DNA of 64,000 nucleotides from contig VICG01000003.1 in assembly GCA_008692225.1 (NCBI GenBank), positions 2,783,501 through 2,847,500 on the forward strand. Reading direction: 5' to 3'. The translations under genes and the position numbers were made by a program. The DNA is from Monilinia fructicola (lineage: Eukaryota > Ascomycota > Leotiomycetes > Helotiales > Sclerotiniaceae). The notes beneath the pieces are model-generated. The model was not told where the DNA came from, searched no databases, and worked only from the letters and a program-made list of their open reading frames with translations. This document shows positions 36,080-47,569 of the stretch, piece by piece. The stretch's first letter is position 1. Each line of letters begins with the position of its first letter.

Positions 36080-37070
36080 GCTTCACTTTTTCCAACACGA
36101 TTGCTTCTATTTAATATATTCGCCCCGATCGGCCATGAAGGAACCGTACTTGTCCAATAGATCTAGCGAAATATTGCTCCGTCTTCAACAATGAAGATAT
36201 CGCTCTGTGACAAGATCTCATCCGGGGACGGGTTTTTGCATCTCCATTGCGCGCGCGCATGGGCGAGTATGTGAAACGGATGCTTCAGATCTTGCATGTG
36301 GTCCTGGATCTTAGTATATAGTGTGCTGTTTGGTTATATCGTGGGCATTTTGTATTTTGGGCTTGTGGAATGTGGCATAGAATTACCAGGGGGGTCGACT
36401 GCTCGGAATATTGACCTCACCTCCTGCCCCTTTGCATAAGCGAAGGCTCATAATGTGATGTCTTGGAAAGGATTGGGGGGGGGGATACAATGATACGTAG
36501 CAGATTGGGAAATTGATGGGTTTTGTATAGATCGCATTGGGACATCTTAGACTGTTTATATGAGTCGTAGAGGAATTTTCATGATGCATTGTAAGGTTAA
36601 GTGGAGTTATTGGAAAATTTGTCATTCGTTAAACCGATCGAAATACATAGTCTGTCATACTTTATTGTGAAAGTGTTGTTGTGGTATTCATGGCTTATCC
36701 TCCTGGCTGTATTACAACATCAATCATTATTGATCAGCGCAGACTGGAATACTTGCTGTTTGCTGTCTTGATTGCTTTGAGATCCTAATGATTCGTTGAT
36801 TAGATCACATTTGCATATCAATGATTCGTCAATAAAATTGAGTTGGAAAATTGAAATCCCATTCATCTATGAAAAAATTCACTCAAATAGCACATCCCAG
36901 CTACCCGGAACTCGAAAATCATTAACCTCGATGCGATTGACTTCTTCATTCATATCTCCCTCCCCAACTACAGAGTATGCTCTCACATCAGCAATCACAT
37001 GATCGTCTGTTCTAAGCTGTTCATATCCTTAGTAGTGATTCCTTGCTCATGTTCAGGGATTAGGATCATA
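36080..37070. other. intergenic
   Basis: No supported gene. Contains a G run at about 36476-36483 and an AT-rich segment at 36650-36850. Short open frames on both strands have no recognisable content. Confidence 0.5.
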
Positions 37071-37853
37071 TCATACGCAAGCTTTTCCCTCGTCATCTTC
37101 ACGTTGATAAGTCCGCAAGCGTTTCTCGAAGTCGAGTTTTTCTCTTTCAAATCTTGCAGGACACGATGGTAGAAGTTTGCTGGCTGGGATTGTTCCCATG
37201 TCAACTCCTGTTCTGAGTTCAAGTAATATATCAAGAGTATCGCCTGCTACGAATCTTTCGAGCTCGTTGTTTTGGTCTGAACCCGGCGGGTCGAGGCGGA
37301 GCGATGCCTCCGCCTGCTTCGCGTAATGGTAAACATAGGTTGTCAGCTTGACCGTCAAATCATAGATCCGATCTTTTGCTTTCGGCTTCGACTGTCCGGG
37401 ATCTAGGTTATGCATTGTTATGGAAGTTGTTGCCTCGACCATATACTTAACCACCCGGAATATCTGGTTAAATGTGGTTTTGGCTGGTTGAGCATCAATA
37501 GCATCATCTCGAAATTTCGTTGTCCATTCCACAAAGTCTTCAGGGAGATATCCATCATCACCCAATTCTTTGACAGTTTTGTACAACTCATTGTCGATTT
37601 CTAGCAAAGGTCTTCGGTCAATGTTCCATTGATCTATTTCACAATAATACGACGCGATTATTCGTAAGAAGGAAATCATTTGGCTTATTTGGATTGATAC
37701 TCTGGTATTGCTATGCAATGACGCGGCGACCATTGCTGTATTCGTCGGTTCAGAGCATGGCTCTGGGTGAAAGTCATAATATCTTAAACGTTGTTTCAAA
37801 GTTTTGATAGAAGCGTTGCGCTGTTGCGTCGCTGGGCCGCTGTAGAAATCCAT
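37071..37853 (-). CDS. hypothetical protein, 260 aa
   Basis: A single uninterrupted frame from the ATG at 37853 (MDFYSGPATQQRNASIKTLK) to 37071. The composition is that of a soluble, mostly helical, charged protein: SIQISQMISFLRIIASYYCE, ELYKTVKELGDDGYLPEDFV, YDLTVKLTTYVYHYAKQAE and a basic C-terminus (REKLDFEKRLRTYQREDDEG). No signal peptide or membrane helix is seen. I recognise no family; it may be a lineage-specific gene. The upstream intergenic sequence carries the 33-bp minisatellite described separately. Confidence 0.6.
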   Translation of the reverse strand: MDFYSGPATQQRNASIKTLKQRLRYYDFHPEPCSEPTNTAMVAASLHSNTRVSIQISQMISFLRIIASYYCEIDQWNIDRRPLLEIDNELYKTVKELGDDGYLPEDFVEWTTKFRDDAIDAQPAKTTFNQIFRVVKYMVEATTSITMHNLDPGQSKPKAKDRIYDLTVKLTTYVYHYAKQAEASLRLDPPGSDQNNELERFVAGDTLDILLELRTGVDMGTIPASKLLPSCPARFEREKLDFEKRLRTYQREDDEGKACV

Positions 37854-39286
37854 TTTATTGAACGACAACTTGAGAATTAACTAAATAATAATGATTTTAG
37901 TGGATGAGAATCGTACTGGATGGTATCAGATGTGTGGTAGAAATAGGTTGTTGTTGGTCTATCACAGAAGTATTTGTGCGGGAATTGAAAGCCTTAAATA
38001 ACCAAAACTTTGGTTCCGAATGAATATGAATAATACAACCTCAAGTCCTGGATGACCATGAATAGTAAACCTTGGAAGTCATAATGATTATCACTGTTAG
38101 AAAATTTGCGTTCCTTAATGACTATTGACAATAGGACCTTAAATCCCCCATTGACTGTTAACAATACAACCATGAGGCTCTAACAACTCTGAGCAACACA
38201 ACGTTAACGGTTGTAATAATCATGAACAATAATCTTAAAGCCCTTGATGACTATAAAAGCTAGAACACCAATGTCCACGATAACCATGAACAATTGAACC
38301 TTAAAATTCGTGATGAATATGAATGAGCAAGCCCTATATCATTCATACCCATTAATCACTGCCAACAGTAACCTGAAGAGACCAACCTCTGGTTGACTAT
38401 GAGCAAGAAAACCCTCAACTCCCAAATGACTATAACCAATGAACCCGAGACTTTCCGAGCTTTCTATACTATACGATTCCAATGTATAAGGCTACTCTGA
38501 ACGAGAAGAGACCTTCATTGTCTTCAATCATTCAACCAATAGCCTTCACCATGGCTAAATCTAGATGAATATATCCTTTGCACTTGCATCCCCATAAGAT
38601 TAGCTGTAGCCTTGAACCCTAGGTCAACAGCTTAAGCACCGGGGAAGTTCATATTCGGGATGTTCAAGTGGAATTCTATACTGGTTTCGACACATGCTGT
38701 GGTGGCCATTCACTTTCCATATACACACGACTCAGAAGTCGTTGATGACGCTGTTGTTCCAATCCAGTAAGCCACGCGATACAGGACAACGTGTCGTATT
38801 GTTTCTTGTGGTGAAGCATTATGATGTGACCTTAAAATGAGATGATGTTGTATTTTGTGCGATGTATTAGCACTCTGTACCTCTACTCCGTACAGCCCTA
38901 CACCTTCAAGTGGTTCTGAGACTCTGAGACACTTACCAGGCTGCTGGCACCGAATCATAATCTTCAGATAACCAGCTTACAAAGCACAAATGCGTGCATA
39001 AAATAGGATAAAATGGAATAAAATGGGATAAAATAAACTACGTTGCCCAGATCAGCCACCACAAGGCGTTTTTAGCGCTGCGGTGTGGCGCTTGCGTGCT
39101 TACTCACTTCAGGAACCTTGGAACTTACGACGGCTACTCACTGCCAGTCAATTTTCTAATATTTAGATATCGATATCCCATCTTCAATACAGCATTACTG
39201 TGTTTGATATCAAAATATTCATCCTCGCGCTGTGCGTCGAGTGACACTTGCGGACGCCATACTGATCAACTAATCTTATCTCAATC
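37854..39286. other. intergenic with minisatellite
   Basis: The hypothetical gene at 37853 and the TAG1-like gene at 39287 diverge here. The interval holds the degenerate 33-bp repeat (38017-38455), an exact TACTCCGTA at 38884 and an 11-bp repeat of the ATAAAATGGGA type at about 39000-39035. No gene is seen. Confidence 0.55.
38017..38455. repeat. degenerate minisatellite, about 33-bp unit, about 13 copies
   Basis: A recurring core like TGACTATGAACAATAGAACC appears at 38021, 38053, 38085, 38119, 38152, 38184, 38217, 38248, 38281, 38314, 38353, 38394 and 38427. Spacing is mostly 31-34 bp. Between cores a second conserved word, CCTTAAANCCC, recurs. Copies differ at many positions. Frames across it contain stops, so it is not coding now. 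Confidence 0.7.
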
Positions 39287-42203
39287 ATGTCGGACAATGC
39301 GGGGTCTCCACTACTGCCCAGTGCAGAGCAACGACCGTCATCATCATCGTCTTCTTCATCATCATCATCAAAGCATTCTCGGCATTCAGTCGATTCGCAC
39401 AAATCTGGCGGCTCGCACGAATCATCGCCCTTATTAGCGAATTCTGACGATACTCCTCGATACGATGGCGAAGAACCTGGAGATGAAGATGAAAATGAGC
39501 GAATTGTCTCACCAGCTGCAGAGTCTCTACGTTCTATCCATGATCGAGAAGCTGGCAAGTCTCCGAATGAAGGATTTCGATGGCCAACAATCGTGGCAGT
39601 TACAATTTTGTTTCTCGCTGGTATCGCCATCCTTATATGTGCATTTTTCGCACCTGCAGTCGTCGAGAAATATGCCAAGGAATCACTTGTTATCGAGCCT
39701 ACTAATCTATCGATAGATAGCTTCACAGCGAATGGGGTGAGAGCACGAGTACAAGCAAATTTCAAGATGGATGCATCAAGGGTTAAGAGCAGTGCCGTTC
39801 GAAACATTGGACGATTGGGTACATGGATTGCGAAGGAGGTGGAAAGTAAGGAATCAAACGTCGAGGTCTATCTTCCAGAATATGACAATCTCCTTATTGG
39901 GACCGCTGCTGTGCCCAAGGTGGTGGTCAATATCCGTAACGGTGTTGTTACACCAATCGATTTTCTCACTGATCTTCAATCGGGGAGTGTTGATGGGTTA
40001 AGACAAGTTGCCAATGACTGGCTAGAGGGTCGCCTGGGACAACTGCGGGTATTAGGCAAGGCTGATGTCGTATTAAAGTCGGGTCTACTGTCACTTGGGT
40101 CTCAAAGTATATCCGAGTCTATGGTTTTTTTGAAGGTCAATCTCTCTATCGTTCTTTTGCGTCACTGTATTTTGGAGAGAGAAGTATAGTTTGAAGGAAA
40201 TTAGTGGTTGGACTCGAGGAAATACACATATGATCTATAGTTTGATAGGTGTATCCAATACTTTGGCCGCGAGCGCAGTCACCACCTCTTTGATCCCTCC
40301 ATATGTAAATTCATTATCTCAAAAATGAGTTTGCTAACCCACTTGCAGGAAATGATATTCCAGCCATCCCCAAATATAACATCACGCGTCTCAACTTCAA
40401 AGAAGTCCCTCTTTCTACGGATGGCCGCCGTGGGATGGCTGCTGAAGTTTCGCTATCCTTGGTAAATAGCTACCCATTAAGGCTTAGCATTCCTCCCTTG
40501 GGCTTCGATATTCTCGTTTCGAATTGTGCAGCCGACGAACCGTATATTCAACTTGCTGATGCCACTACTGGTAACGTCTTGATTGAACCATATTCAGACG
40601 TTTCGCTTGATGTAGCAGGTATCGTTCGGGATCTGCCTAACAGTCTTCTGCAAACTTGCCCCAACTCACGTTCGTCGCCTCTAGACTTACTTCTCAGTGA
40701 CTACATTCATGGCAACGATACTACCATTTTTGTTCGAGGTTCAAACGCGCCATCCCCAGAGACTCCTGATTGGATTACTCAAATTATATCAAGTGTTACC
40801 GTGCCAGTGCCTTTCCCTGGCCACACATTCGATCAGCTAATCAAAAAACTTCTCCCTTACAAATACAGATTTCACTTTACCTGGACCGTTTGCGGAACCT
40901 GGAACACCAGAATCAAATCCAAGAATCTCTGGTGATATAATGGTTTTGGCTGCTCTGCCTAAGGAAATGAATTTCAGCCTTGATGTTTCCAAGGTCCGCG
41001 CGACAGCTGATGTTTTTTACAAAGGAGATAAGCTAGGTGTGCTTAATCTACAAAAATGGCAAGCAGCTCGATCGAAACGAGTAAACGATGGAGGTGATGC
41101 TGCTTTTGAAGATTGAGTCGCATATCAAGGATGCACCTCTAGAAATTACAGACGAGGATGTCTTTGGCGATCTTGTAGCTGATTATTATCTTGGGGGCAA
41201 GTCTATCAGTCTTAAGATTGAGGCTTTGGTTGAGGTTGAAATATCTACTGTGCTAGGTGATTTCATTATTAAAGATTTACCCGCGGAAGGCGTTGTTCCT
41301 CTAAAACGTTAGGAGCTTATTCATTTCAGCGCGACTGCACTGAAGCTGACGAGATTGCAGCGATCTCTACGGGCGGTGATTTCCAACAACTCAACCTCAA
41401 GGTTGGGGATTTACAAATATCCGACACGGGCTCGACATTCATCAACCTGCAAGCGAATATCAACTTTACCAATCCTACTGAATATACGGCTTTAATTCCT
41501 TACATCAACATCCATATCTTGAATAACGGGTCAGTCATCGGTGATGCTACATTGCGCCACACGAATGTCTCTAAAGGCAACAACACGAATATCCTTGTTG
41601 AAGCTACCTGGGATCCTGCAAGATTCGGCGGTGAAAAGGGACACAAGATTGGGCGAGAATTAATCTCTCAATATGTCTCTGGATTCAATACCACTCTTAC
41701 TTTCGAAACTCACGAAGGCTCCATCCCATATCAACCGAAATTAGGAAGGGCGCTTAGCAAATTCGCGGGTGACGATGCCTACGCCTCGACTATCGACGCC
41801 TGGAACTGGCAACGATAAGGATTCCGATAATGGAAAACCACATTTCATTGACGATGCAACCTTCCATCTCTTCTCATCAACAGCACAGTTTACATTACTT
41901 TCACCTCTGCAACACAGCACGATATACATTGAGTCTATTGACGCTCAGGCCATTTACAACCATACAGAACCAGTTGGCAAGATCGTCTATGACTACCCCT
42001 TTGCGGTACCACCTGGCGCAAGTGAATCGCCTAAATTACCTGTTGATTGGTCACTCGAGTCAGTAGGATATGATGCAGTCGAGAGAGCGTTGGGTGGCAG
42101 TCTAAAGCTAGATGCGAAAGGCACGATTGGTATTCGCCTCGGTCAATGGACCGAGACCATTTGGTATTTCGGCTCTGGGATTGGCGCCCGTATAAGACTT
42201 TGA
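39287..42203 (+). CDS. Tag1-like vacuolar membrane protein (DUF3712 type), with several frameshifts
   Basis: The ATG at 39287 begins a cytosolic N-terminus with a poly-Ser run and SPLLAN, then one membrane helix (IVAVTILFLAGIAILICAFF). A long lumenal part follows, built of repeated beta-rich LEA/DUF3712-like units: LVIEPTNLSIDSFTANGV, NDIPAIPKYNITRLNF, YIQLADATTGNVLIEPYSDV, LKVGDLQISDTGSTFINLQA and a C-terminal WYFGSGIGARIRL. This resembles yeast Tag1 (YLR173W), a vacuolar protein needed to terminate autophagy, and uncharacterised fungal relatives. The assignment is by architecture. An intron lies at about 40136-40348. Apparent one-base insertions occur at A6 40843-40848, T4 41104-41107 and G3 41767-41769. 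A T7 at 40125-40131 and a site near 41310 also break frame. Confidence 0.8.
39339..39372 (+). repeat. TCA/TCT trinucleotide run coding poly-Ser
   Basis: An in-frame run of Ser codons (TCA, TCG, TCT) near the N-terminus of the TAG1-like protein gives eleven consecutive Ser residues. It is an expandable microsatellite within coding sequence. Confidence 0.8.
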
Positions 42204-42428
42204 CGTTTGACTCTGAGCTCAACGCTTAAGATTTTGAGAAATACAGCATAGATTGGGGTGGGTTAGGGTTGACTGGCGCATTTTGGCGTGGCGTTTGGAA
42301 GTTCCATCATTTTGGGGTTGATATATAAATAATACACAGAATTGCATGCAGAAATATATTTTATCCTCCGTTATTTCTAGAAGACTAGTGACGCCAACTC
42401 CATATCCATTAATCGCATATCATGATAT
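42204..42428. terminator. 3' intergenic between convergent TAG1-like gene and ILV6
   Basis: The two stop codons are about 225 bp apart on converging genes, so both 3' ends must be formed here. No unique signal is identified. Confidence 0.3.
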
Positions 42429-43456
42429 TTACCCTGGAGGCAAAGTGCTTGCATCAACAATTTCTTCAGCATCCTTCACCAAGTTATCCTGTTCGTTGGG
42501 GCCGTAAAGTGGAGATCGAGGAAGCGCCATGAGACCTGTTCGTGCAGACTCAAGGATTCCGAATGGAGCAATCAGCTTCATGAATGAATCGATTCTGGTT
42601 GGCTTGGCAGAACTGATCTCTCATTAGCAAATTCCTCTCTATAAAGACTACGGCCTATTGACTTACACTTCAACAATGCAGCTGTGTGTGCTAATATCTA
42701 AGACCTTTTCCACCGAATTGATGCGTGAAGTATGTGATCGACTTCAAATGCTCATGCTTGTGTCTCAAAGCTTGACTTTGGGGCCAATTTGATAGGGTGG
42801 AAATCATCGCTTTCCTTCAATTCTGCCAATCGCTTGTAGCCCATTCGTCTTGTCCTTCCAAGGCTTGAGGATCACTGGCGGTAATCTCTCTGTGATGCGC
42901 CAACAGTTCCTCAAAGTATTCCGGACCGAGAAGATTGATTTTCGCAAGAAGTAATTCTCTCTGGACGAGCGGCGAAGTGGTATAATCGAGCACCGCCCAT
43001 ACGGGAACCAAGTCTTCCAATTGACGACGAGCCTGCTCCACAACACCGTCTTGACCCGACAGCACAATTGTCATGCGGGAGAGATCTTCGACTTCGGTAG
43101 AGCAAACGACCAAGGAATCGATATTGAAGCCGCGCGCTGCGAGAATGCCGGAGACGCGCGAGAGCACTCCCGGTTCGTTTTGCACTAGACAGTTAAGGAC
43201 ATGGCGTTTTGCGGGGGTTGCGGAGGGCGCGGGGGTTTCGTATAGAATGTTGGACACCGCGGCTTGAGCAGACCACGCTGGGGGCGCATCGGCGGTGGGG
43301 AAGCGGTGAGATGCGACGATGGAGGGATTTGTATTCGAGAGCTGAAGTCGAAGAGGATCGATATCTTTGAGCTTGCAGAGGGACAAGAGAGGTCCTACGT
43401 TTGGGAATCACTGCCCTCACTCCCGATAGTGAGAGGATGGCTTTGCGTGAAGACAT
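42429..43456 (-). CDS. ILV6: acetolactate synthase regulatory (small) subunit Ilv6, frameshifted
   Basis: Ilv6 is the mitochondrial regulatory subunit that activates acetolactate synthase and gives valine feedback in branched-chain amino acid synthesis. The start at 43456 gives MSSRKAILSLSGVRAVIPKR, a mitochondrial presequence, then YRSSSTSALEYKSLHRR and ADAPPAWSAQAAVSNILYET. The ACT domain follows: HVLNCLVQNEPGVLSRVSG, ILAARGFNIDSLVVCST. Later come LVPVWAVLDYT, ITYFTHQFGGK, VLDISTHSCIVEV and the C-terminus PTRIDSFMKLIAPFGILESA with RTGLMALPRSPLYG, ending LPPG. One intron splits IVEV|SAKP near 42610-42665. Frame changes are needed at G4 43297-43300 (extra base), near 42840 (missing base), near 42778 and near 42710 (extra A). 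Since this gene is normally needed for prototrophy, sequence error is the likelier explanation. Confidence 0.92.
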
Positions 43457-44011
43457 ATTGGATAATTCAGTCCCAGCTATCCAATACGTACTTCTTGTTT
43501 TTCTTTATCTCTCTCTCTTTCTCTCTTTTCTATGTCAAGAAAATTGAGAAGGTTGAGGTTGTGTGTTTGTTTGACTCAGAAGAAGTTATTATACTACTAC
43601 TGTACTAGGTACCTATGTATTGTCTCTGTTGATCGATCTAGCTAGATAGGTTCAAGCAGAGTATCCGATACCGCACAAAAAGAATGAATTTCTAAATTTG
43701 TTGTGATGTACATGGATCCGGTAAACGCCGATCGATGGATGTCTTGTAAAATAAAATACAGTACTACAGTATTCCGTATACTGTACTACGATTACTACAG
43801 TAGACGGATAACCTCACGTGCCCGGCCTGGTAAAATGCGGTTCACCCCAGATATCCATGGATACTACAGTAGGTATTTGTTTTAGCGTCTTCCAAGATTA
43901 TCTAATATCATCCTTGAGCGGCTGTATAAAATCCTTGTCACTACTGTAAAATAAAAAACAACATCCATAAGGTTACGTGATTGTATAGCCTTGGAGAGTT
44001 TTAAGTACAAT

Positions 44012-44082
44012 GTAAAACATAAAACATAAAACATAAAACATAAAACATAAAACATAAAACATAAAACATAAAACATAAAACC
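44012..44082. repeat. perfect heptamer tandem repeat (ATAAAAC)n
   Basis: About ten near-perfect copies of a 7-bp unit. Across the minus strand it stays open in all frames and yields chance frames with repeated YVLCFMF peptides, which are not genes. Confidence 0.9.
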
Positions 44083-44198
44083 ATGAAACTTCGGAATAAA
44101 GTTCAGCCTCACAAATCAAATTTATTAGTAGGCAACTTTCACAGTCCAAGCATCGTTTACAGTATATCAAGATCTCATATTATCTGGTAGATAATTAT

Positions 44199-44266
44199 TT
44201 CAATCAATCAATCAGTCGGTCAGTCAGTCAGTCAGTCAGTCAGTCAGCCAGCCAGCCAGTCAGTTA
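44199..44266. repeat. tetranucleotide repeat CAAT/CAGT/CAGC
   Basis: A tract of tetramers changing from CAAT to CAGT to CAGC and back, in the 5' leader of the KH-domain gene, ending about 35 bp before its ATG. Confidence 0.9.
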
Positions 44267-44301
44267 ATCATCATTCATCAACAATACCTACAATTTTCAA
44301 T

Positions 44302-46427
44302 ATGGATGATACGGAGCGTCGAACGGCAAAGCGATCGCGTTTCGATCAAAAGGAACCTGAACCAAAGAGAACCTCCAGATTCGACAGACGTTCCAGATCA
44401 CCACCTGCTAGAAAGGTCGAGTCCAGACGAAGCAGATCTCCTGTTAGAAGACGCTCTTCTCGTAGTCCAGCTCCAGAATCCGCAAGAAAAGGAGAGGCAG
44501 ATCCAGCTGCTGCCGCAGGTACACACCCACACCCATCTATTCACATTATACACACACACGCACGCACACACGCATACACATATCTGCAACTCATTCCTCT
44601 ATGTACCTTGAGCTAATCAATAATTCTATAGCTGCCGCTGCTGCCAAAATTAATGCACAAATTCAAGCGAAGAAAGGTATTCAACATGTCGATGTGCCAC
44701 CTATTCGTGCAGCCGAAAGCCCAGTCGGAAAATCCGCATCTCCTGGAGCCGGAGCAGGTAATAGCGCAAGCAATATTAATGGTGAGATGTACATCGCCGA
44801 CGGCGATTATATCAAAGATATAGAAGTCAATGATCTCCGAAATCGTTACACACTGACCAAAGGTTCTACTCAAAAGATGGTAATACTCCTTGTGTTATAC
44901 TCCACTGATACATCAGGCTTTCTTCATAGGTTCTAGCCATGAATCATCTCTCCATATTATCCCCTCCCCCTTTCAAAGTAATATGACTCTTTGTGTGGGA
45001 TTTTCAAGCTTACCTGAAGCGCGAATAGCTATATACACATATACCTTTTGGCATCTGCTGACCTCCGCTGCGTGACATTTAGATTAAGGAAGAAACCGGC
45101 GGGCTGGTACGCTATACCTACAACTCACTATTTGTTATAGAGATTTTAATGTTGACTTTTCAAGATGTCACCACGCGTGGAAATTATTACCCCGATAAAA
45201 GCATGGCACGGCTGCTGTGAGTCAAACTCTCAACTTCAATACGTGGACGGCAAGCTGATTAACATGCTTAGAATCCCCCGCTTTACCTTCACGTTACGAG
45301 CCAAACGAAGCGCGGCCTCGAGCAAGCGGTTCAGAAGATCGAAGACCTAATTGAAGCAGGAACTCCCCAACCTGGTTGACGAACGTCGATTCCGTAGACG
45401 TGAACCTGAACAAGTCGAGAGAGATGAGTTTGGAAGAGTAGGTTTCTCTTCCTTTTCGGGTGACGTGCGTTGCTAACAAAAGAAATAGCGTAAATGGCCC
45501 GAGGAGAAGATCCCTATTGACTTTGAACCTGTTCCGGGCTTTAACCTTCGTGCTCAAGTGGTTGGCCATGGAGGGCTTATGTAAAACATATCCAACAGGA
45601 AACCAGATGTCGTGTTCAAATCAAGGGCCGTGGTTCTGGTTTTCATGGAGCATGGCACTGGACGTGAAGTGATGAGGATATGTATCTTCACGTTGCGTAA
45701 GTCTGAAATGTTGGTATTCCCCAGCTACCCTGCTGATAATTTTCTAGTGGCCCAGATCCGAATGAGGTACAAAAGGCCAAAGAGCTCTGTGAGGATCTTC
45801 TTAAGAATGTCCGAGAGCAATATGAAGAGTTTAAGGCTCGTCCACCTCATTCGTGGCTTTTGGCAGCCAAAATACCGGCTATGGAGGAGAGCGAGGCTAC
45901 GGTGATCGCGCTCCAGACAGATCCAGGTCTTATGGCGGATACAATAACAATGAGTACAGTAAATCACCAGCTCCCAATACCCTAATGCTGGCAGTCCCTC
46001 CACCCAGCAGACTATGCCGGGGCATATGGGCAACACTTTCCTACAGGTGCAGCTGACCCTTATCTGCTTATGGTGGATATGAGGCGTATGCTCAATACTA
46101 TCAGCAGTACATGGCAGCCATGGCTCAATATCAACAACAGCAGCAAGGTGCTCCTGGCTCAGGCCCTCCACCACCTCCAAGTGAGGCTCCACCGCCACCA
46201 CCCGGCGGATCGGTATGTATAATACTTTCCCACTACATGTTTTCCTAACCCAGTTCCTTGTAGAAGCCAGGTTTGCAAGACTGCCCTGTTCTTAAACGAC
46301 GAGGGGCAGTCGAATTATAATGAGAGAAACTAACCTTGAAACTCTAGGCTCCCCTCCACCATCAGGTGCACCGCCAGGAATAGGAAGTAATGGTTACAGC
46401 GCCGTTCCACCTCCACCAGGAATATGA
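44302..46427 (+). CDS. KH-domain RNA-binding protein (KHDC4/BLOM7-like), many indels
   Basis: The N-terminus is an RS-like basic region (RRSRSPPARK, RRSRSPVRRRSS). Exon 1 is 44302-44518; exon 2 is 44632-44879 with MYIADGDYIKDIEVNDLRNR. Later pieces, in shifting frames, read DVTTRGNYYPDKSMA, NPPLYLHVTS, VDERRFRRREPEQVERDEFG, RKWPEEKIPIDFEPVPGFNL, RAQVVGHGG followed by AYVKHIQQET, then DPNEVQKAKELCEDLLKN. This is the order of human KHDC4 (BLOM7-alpha), a splicing-associated KH protein. The C-terminus is Gly/Tyr/Gln-rich with proline runs (SGPPPPPSEAPPPPP), ending PPPPGI at 46427. Six or so short introns fit. Frame repairs are needed near 45100, 45195, 45370, 45575, 45650, 45670 and 45865. A nuclear role in pre-mRNA splicing is inferred from the family. 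Confidence 0.83.
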
Positions 46428-46560
46428 ACGCTCTTTTGACTCCGTAATTATGTTTGTTTGGTGTTCTTTCAAGCCTTGACCGCTTCCAAATTATGGATAC
46501 ATTGCTCTCGTCTTAACAAGGATTGAGGCATTTTTTTAATCAAGTCGGTATCATTCTACA

Positions 46561-47569
46561 TCAGAATAGGAACGCAATAGTCAAATCAATCAACTCAATT
46601 CTACTTAGTATCTCGTTCTCATCCTCAACTTCTTTCAGTGCCTCTGCCTCGGTATCTACAAAAGTCAATCGTGATCCATATGATATACACAATTCTTCCC
46701 TTCTTGATATCCCTCAGTGCAGTATAAGTCATGAGAAGATTTTTGACATCTCTTTTCCATCCAACATTTGATTTAATGCTGAATGGTTAAACATACTACC
46801 CAAGCCGAGAATAACAGCTTGAGTCATGGTCGGTGGTTTCGAGATCCCATTTTGGTTTTCACGTGCACTGGGCCGGAACTCTCAGGTGTGTAAGGCCAAT
46901 TACTAAAATCCCTCCTCGTTAGCTCGCTGCTATGATGATCCGGGAAGGAGATATATAGGATGGCAAGGATAGGTTGTTATATAACAGACTGTTCAATATC
47001 CTTTGGTGTTTTGGTTATTTTTCTCTTTTGATAGGGCGAATTTGGCGGAGATGGAGCGGTGGAGCGATGGAACGATTTAAGGTGAGGAGGGTAGAAGGAT
47101 GGGGCTTTTTGTGAGGAATTCGGGATGGGGTGGTGTGGATGAATGGGATTTGGAAGAGTAAGAGTGAGAAGGGTCGGATGGGAATCAAATCAAACTCACT
47201 ATTGTATAATGATACAACTCCGTCTTCCTCACGTACTTCTCGTTCTCGTTGGGATTCGAGCACGAGGACCGGACTGACTTCTAGGATGGTTCGCGCGGGG
47301 ATGTCTTGGGAGGCGAATACTCCGCGGCCTGGGGAGGGGGGTTAGTGGTGTGGTGCGGTCTGGGTGGGTGGAGGTGTATAGTGTGGTGCGGGATGTGAGG
47401 GGCGAGGGGTTCGGTGTGAGCGTTGTATGTGTGGTGTGAACGAATGCTGAGAATGGGAGGGCGAGATGGTATGGTTGGTTACCTTTGGGCGTGTTGAGGA
47501 TTAATGTTAGGCCTGTGGAACGTGCTAGGGGATTCCTGAGCCGGGGTTGGGGGAATTGGGTTTGGACAT
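46561..47569 (-). CDS. SET-domain protein, frameshifted
   Basis: Read on the minus strand from an ATG at 47569 (MSKPNSPNPGSGIP), then with one frame change LARSTGLTLILNTPKG, an intron, and RGVFASQDIPARTILEVSPV. This is the N-terminal SET signature (GRGVF). Further pieces are TQAVILGLGSMFNHS, containing the conserved NHS substrate/cofactor motif, NQNVGWKRDVKN, TYTALRDIKKG and ELCISYGSRLTFV, the C-terminal SET motif. The end is IELIDLTIAFLF before a TGA at 46561-46563. Introns and indels lie around 47340-47460 and 46830-47205, and single-base problems near 46760 and 46690. SET proteins of this compact type methylate lysines; the substrate here is unknown. No open frame longer than 80 codons reveals it, so it is easily missed. 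Confidence 0.75.

Larger units (their letters stand above)
43457..44301. promoter_or_regulatory. divergent promoter region of ILV6 and the KH gene, repeat-rich
   Basis: The two genes diverge here. Several copies of TACTACAGTA or its reverse (TACTGTA) lie at about 43593-43950, some around 43760-43800 in palindromic arrangement. A heptamer tract of ATAAAAC units runs at about 44012-44082 and a CAGT/CAGC tetramer tract at about 44199-44266, directly upstream of the KH start codon. Confidence 0.6.

Noticed and set aside
4092..42203. Programmed +1 frameshifting as an explanation for the shared pattern of frame changes
   Set aside because: The sites are plain homopolymers of any base without a common slippery heptamer or slow codon, several occur in one gene, and one ILV6 site needs the opposite correction.
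43882..44170. Minus-strand frames with repeated YVLCFMF peptides
   Set aside because: They translate a 7-bp microsatellite, which is open in all frames.
44012..44266. CRISPR-like array
   Set aside because: The units are directly adjacent 7-bp and 4-bp repeats without spacers, and the DNA is eukaryotic.
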